Below are positions 5,185-7,283 of a DNA stretch of 7,283 nt, one piece after another. Both the position numbers and the translations under genes were made by a program. The DNA is from Oscillospiraceae bacterium (GTDB lineage: Bacteria > Bacillota_A > Clostridia > Oscillospirales > Oscillospiraceae), in NCBI GenBank assembly GCA_017415945.1, contig JAFQDR010000270.1, forward strand, positions 1 to 7,283. Reading direction: 5' to 3'. Under the pieces are notes generated by a model. The model saw only the letters and a list, made by a program, of their open reading frames with translations. It was not told the origin of the DNA and did no database searches. The number at the start of each line of letters is the position of its first letter. Positions within the stretch are counted from its first letter, which is position 1.

Positions 5185-5241
5185 CACATGAATGTTATTT
5201 ATTAATGCAGAAAGAAGAATATAAGCCAATTAGTTTTTGAA

Positions 5242-5277
5242 AAGAAAAGTCAATTAATGTTGATGCGGTCTTTTCTT
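5242..5277 (+). terminator. Hairpin with T-rich right arm between HTH and next gene
   Basis: AAGAAAAG (5242-5249) pairs with CTTTTCTT (5270-5277) across a 20-base loop. The stem is A-U rich and the right arm runs straight towards the ribosome site of the next gene. It may be a weak terminator or a translation-control hairpin. Confidence 0.35.
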
Positions 5278-5303
5278 CTCTGCAGATGTTGAAAGGAGTT
5301 TCT

Positions 5304-5594
5304 ATGCTGACAAATTATGAAAGAGAAACGATTATCACATTCAATGAAGCGGAAACAGATTGTGAAGTGTACACCTACAATCAGAAGCTGATTCACAAAC
5401 TGAAAAAACGCTGTGAAAGTCATCCGAATCTGTATCGAAAAGTATCGGAAGATAAATTCGGAGGATGCACATTCAGTTTTCCGAAAACACTTCTGACAAT
5501 CAGTCCGAGAGTACCAATGAGCAATGATTTGCGTGAAATGCACCGTAAAATGGCAGTCAAGAACGGACTGGGCAGAAATGGGAGCAAATCCTAA
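5304..5594 (+). CDS. Conserved mobile-element protein of unknown function
   Basis: A 96-residue protein starting MLTNYERETIITFNEAE. The start at 5304 is preferred over an ATG at 5286 because AAAGGAG (5292-5298) lies 5 bases before it. It has no signal peptide or membrane span. The pattern is N-terminal beta-like (TIITFNEAETDCEVYTYN), a basic helix (KLIHKLKKRCESHP), then GGCTFSFPKTLLTISPR. From memory, proteins starting LTNYERETII with a FPK-W/L-V/I motif recur in clostridial conjugative elements next to small HTH and ribbon-helix-helix proteins, with no known function. Its place between the HTH and RHH genes fits that. It is probably cytoplasmic and accessory to element maintenance. Confidence 0.7.
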   Translation: MLTNYERETIITFNEAETDCEVYTYNQKLIHKLKKRCESHPNLYRKVSEDKFGGCTFSFPKTLLTISPRVPMSNDLREMHRKMAVKNGLGRNGSKS

Positions 5595-5610
5595 GATAAC
5601 TGTCGGAATT

Positions 5611-5974
5611 GAACGGTCTGCAAACTGTTCAGGGTATCCCACGTCCAATAAATAAACAGAGAGTTACGAAGCCCGATGATTATCGGGGTGAAACGGTTAA
5701 AAATCGCGAGAATGGTTAGCTGTCTCGGTTGAGAGTACGGGCATTCCCACGAAAGCGGTGTGGATTTGGGGTTTGAGAAGATTGCAGGTTAAAGCGTCGG
5801 GGTTGTAACCCTCCGACGCAATCACATCGACGAGCAAAGCTCGCCGAAGATACGGACAATTCTGGAAGTTTGCAAACAGGGTCGTAAAACTGGCAGGTGT
5901 TACGATTATGGTGTTGCAGTTCCCCATAAGGACGAAAACTACGGAAAAACAAGCAAGTCGTGAGGTGTTACGAC
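5611..5974 (+). other. Structured, gene-free leader before the ribbon-helix-helix genes
   Basis: The gap between genes holds stems at GAACGGT/ACTGTTC (5611-5617, 5624-5630), CCCGAT/ATCGGG (5672-5677, 5682-5687), GCGTCG/CGACGC with an inner GGGTT/AACCC (5794-5819), CGAGC-AAA-GCTCG (5831-5843), TCGTA/TACGA (5882-5886, 5901-5905) and GTCGT/ACGAC (5957-5961, 5970-5974). The last hairpin lies just before the ribosome site of the first RHH gene. No plus-strand ORF with a ribosome site is present, and the minus-strand frames here look like chance. It may be an untranslated regulatory region or DNA sites for the RHH proteins. Confidence 0.5.
5895..5973 (+). repeat. Direct repeat AGGTGTTACGA, candidate operator of the RHH pair
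   Basis: AGGTGTTACGA occurs exactly at 5895-5905 and 5963-5973, each preceded by GTCGT so that each copy can form a GTCGT/ACGA(C) dyad. The second copy ends 7 bases before the GGAGGG ribosome site of the first RHH gene. RHH proteins commonly autoregulate through paired short sites, hence the suggestion. Confidence 0.4.
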
Positions 5975-5989
5975 GTAAATGGAGGGAAT

Positions 5990-6394
5990 ATGGAGAACAA
6001 AGAAAAATATGCATTCTGGTTGTATCCAAAGACCAAAAAGCTTGTGGAGTCTCACATTAAGGATACAGCCTGCCGTTCACAAAGTGAATTTGTTGAGGAT
6101 GCAATCCGCTTTTACTGTGGGCATCTTGACGTAAACACAGGCGAAGCGATCGGTTATCTTGCGCCTGTGCTGAACGGAATGATCAAGGCTGAGATTGCAG
6201 GAACAGAGCAAAGGCTGGCACGATTGCTCTTCAAGATTGCCGTGGAGCTTGGAGCAGTTACACACTTAACTGCTGCGTCAAATGATGTCGATGACGAAGT
6301 GATTGACAAGCTTCGGGCGATGTGTGTGGATGAAGTACGCAGAATAAATGGTACAATCAGTTTTGAAAAAGCAATAGCCTATCAGAGAGGGTGA
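5990..6394 (+). CDS. Ribbon-helix-helix (CopG-like) DNA-binding protein, paralog 1
   Basis: A 134-residue protein. Residues about 5-45 have the RHH pattern: a strand (KYAFWLYPKTKKLV), helix 1 (VESHIKDTACR), then SQSEFVEDAIRFYCGHL, where S-x-S/E-F-x-x-x-A-I is the typical turn and second helix. Residues 65-134 are mostly helical (LARLLFKIAVELGAV, DDEVIDKLRAMCVDEVRRIN, GTISFEKAIAYQRG). The start at 5990 is chosen over 5960 because GGAGGG (5981-5986) precedes it. The stop overlaps the next start (TGATG at 6392-6396), so the two are translationally coupled. The C-terminal half also aligns with paralog 2. RHH proteins of this kind act as repressors or as relaxosome/partition accessory factors; which applies here is unknown. 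Confidence 0.82.
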   Translation: MENKEKYAFWLYPKTKKLVESHIKDTACRSQSEFVEDAIRFYCGHLDVNTGEAIGYLAPVLNGMIKAEIAGTEQRLARLLFKIAVELGAVTHLTAASNDVDDEVIDKLRAMCVDEVRRINGTISFEKAIAYQRG

Positions 6395-6876
6395 TGCGGT
6401 TGGATAAAAAAATCAGGACAGGGATCTGTATTTCAAATTCACTTTTGCAGGAATGCGATGCCTATATCAAAAGCGGAAAAGCTGAGAATAGGTCTGCTCT
6501 GATAGAAGATGCACTAAGACTTTTTCTTGCAAGCCGTGAGCTTAAGGATAAGCAAACTCTCCTTGTGCCTGAGCTTGCAGAGTGCATTGCCGATGCATCG
6601 GATAAGGGTTTTACAAAAATATCAAAAGGTCTGTTCCGATATGCAGTTGAGGTAGAAATGATTATCATGATACTTTCAAATCTGACTGATATTCCCGAAA
6701 AGATTCTGAAAGAATACCGGAAAGAGGCTGTTCGGAATGTTCGTCGGACTAAAGGAAAGCTGAATCTGGAGGAACTGATACAGCGTGACAACTTCGGGAT
6801 TGCAGAGAAAAATCTCGAAAAACCTGAACCTCAGGAGACTCCATTGCCCGACGACAGCTGGATGTATGAAGCCTAA
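6394..6876 (+). CDS. Ribbon-helix-helix (CopG-like) DNA-binding protein, paralog 2
   Basis: A 160-residue protein. Residues about 5-48 form the RHH: RTGICISNSLLQECDAYI then AENRSALIEDALRLFLASR. The middle and C-terminus align with paralog 1 (LFRYAVEVEM against LFKIAVELGA; VRNVRRTKGKLNLEELI against VDEVRRINGTISFEKAI), which suggests tandem duplication and divergence. A 25-residue acidic, proline-rich tail (EKPEPQETPLPDDS) is unique to this copy and could be a partner-binding end. The start is ambiguous: ATG 6394 overlaps the previous stop; GTG 6391 and TTG 6400 are alternatives, the last having the best gap to GAGAGGG (6385-6391). It may form a homo- or heterodimer with paralog 1 at sites in the flanking repeats. 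No terminator follows; a hairpin array begins within 10 bases of the stop. Confidence 0.8.
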   Translation: MRLDKKIRTGICISNSLLQECDAYIKSGKAENRSALIEDALRLFLASRELKDKQTLLVPELAECIADASDKGFTKISKGLFRYAVEVEMIIMILSNLTDIPEKILKEYRKEAVRNVRRTKGKLNLEELIQRDNFGIAEKNLEKPEPQETPLPDDSWMYEA

Positions 6877-6885
6877 TATATGCAT

Positions 6886-7275
6886 GGTATGCGTGTTTCA
6901 CGCACCCCTTTGCAAAGGACAGAACGAAGCGTTCCTCCCTTGCGTGAGTTGTGGAGTAACAAAACGTGACTCCATAAAAGGGTATCGTGTTTCACGATAT
7001 CCTTGCAGGAGAGGGTGACAGGGTAACGAAACGTGACTCAGTCTCATGGACAGCTCACTCGGCGAATCTCCGACTCAGCTACTGTTTCGGTAGTCGAGGG
7101 GGAGGTGATTCACCGCCCCCTTGCTCAGGCTGATGGAACGAAATGTTCGGTCAGGAGACCACCTCGTGAAACGCTAGGTGGTTTGCCGCAAGCAGTTATC
7201 CACCCGCACTGTTTCGGTGCAGGTGGTATGACGGTGAACAATCCGTTCACCGTGACGGGACGAATCATCCCGTCA
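6886..7275 (+). repeat. Array of eleven consecutive stem-loops up to the window end
   Basis: Stems in order: TGCGTG-TTT-CACGCA (6890-6904); GAACG-AAG-CGTTC (6922-6934); GGAGT/ACTCC (6953-6957, 6969-6973); GGGTATCGTG-TTT-CACGATATCC (6980-7002); CTACTG-TTT-CGGTAG (7079-7093); GGGGG-A-GGTG-ATT-CACC-G-CCCCC (7098-7120); CTGA..GAACG-AAA-TGTTC..TCAG (7130-7154); ACCACCT/AGGTGGT (7158-7164, 7176-7182); CCACC-C-GCACTG-TTT-CGGTGC-A-GGTGG (7200-7226); ACGGTGAAC/GTTCACCGT (7231-7253); GACGGGA/TCCCGTC (7254-7274). Four share a TTT loop closed by G-C. No ORF with a ribosome site occupies it. It may be a transfer or replication origin, a recombination target, or a long structured RNA leader to a gene beyond the window. 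Confidence 0.75.
6956..7039 (+). repeat. 17-bp direct repeat GTAAC(A/G)AAACGTGACTC
   Basis: Copies at 6956-6972 and 7023-7039 differ at one base and are 67 bp apart, inside the hairpin array and on either side of the 10-bp-stem hairpin at 6980-7002. Each can form a weak imperfect dyad of its own. The placement resembles paired protein-binding sites. Confidence 0.55.
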
Positions 7276-7283
7276 TATAAAAA

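Noticed and set aside
5250..5648. 132-residue minus-strand ORF opposite the conserved mobile-element protein
   Set aside because: Shadow of a well-started plus-strand gene, with no ribosome site or family motif.
5697..6029. Minus-strand ORFs of 110 and 78 residues in the leader before the RHH genes
   Set aside because: They overlap each other in different frames, run through the hairpins and into the RHH start, and look like chance.
6785..7018. Plus-strand ORF of 77 residues running from the RHH gene into the hairpin array
   Set aside because: Starts out of frame inside the RHH gene and reads through palindromes, with no ribosome site.
6886..7275. CRISPR array
   Set aside because: The units are hairpins of different sequence and spacing, not one repeated sequence with uniform unique spacers, and no cas gene is visible.

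Overview
The window looks like a low-to-mid GC Firmicute of the gut or rumen, most likely Ruminococcus (Oscillospiraceae). The main reason is the secreted protein at 248-1948, which carries a type I dockerin (two Ca-binding loops) joined to BspA-type leucine-rich repeats. AGGAGG ribosome sites, TTGACA/TATAAT promoters with 17-base spacers, and IS3 and conjugative-element genes of clostridial type agree with this. The genus is an inference.

Layout. (1) 1-2032: a complete monocistronic unit with promoter, ribosome site, dockerin/LRR protein with a papain-like N-terminal domain, and a strong terminator. (2) 2033-3500: a scarred region. A 3'-truncated IS3-family element lies on the minus strand and abuts the C-terminal part of a small hydrophobic peptide gene. 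A plus-strand promoter points antisense into that peptide gene, the layout of a type I toxin-antitoxin locus. A second 30-residue hydrophobic ORF lies next to it. (3) 3500-4850: about 1.3 kb without an ordinary gene. It holds a terminator hairpin, a LexA-like palindrome, a consensus promoter driving a well-folded RNA of about 170-240 nt, a degenerate array with a period near 112-123 bp whose repeats overlap short ORFs with a shared CAR(L/I)Q peptide core, and about 280 bp dense in hairpins. (4) 4852-6876: four small genes on the plus strand: a winged-helix/HTH protein, a conserved mobile-element protein of unknown function, and two tandem, overlapping, paralogous ribbon-helix-helix proteins. 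This order resembles the regulatory and DNA-processing end of Firmicute conjugative elements (Tn1549-like in general character, from memory). (5) 6886-7275: eleven consecutive stem-loops in less than 400 bp up to the window end, several with identical TTT loops and covarying flanking pairs.

Taken together, the right half is probably one end of an integrative or mobilizable element with an IS-scarred boundary next to a host cellulosome-type gene. No relaxase, integrase or replication initiator is visible, so that reading rests on gene families and layout. The best candidates for undescribed biology are the folded RNA at 3758-3995, the repeat/short-ORF array at 4043-4416, the hairpin array at 6886-7275 and the broken toxin-antitoxin-like locus at 2344-2507.
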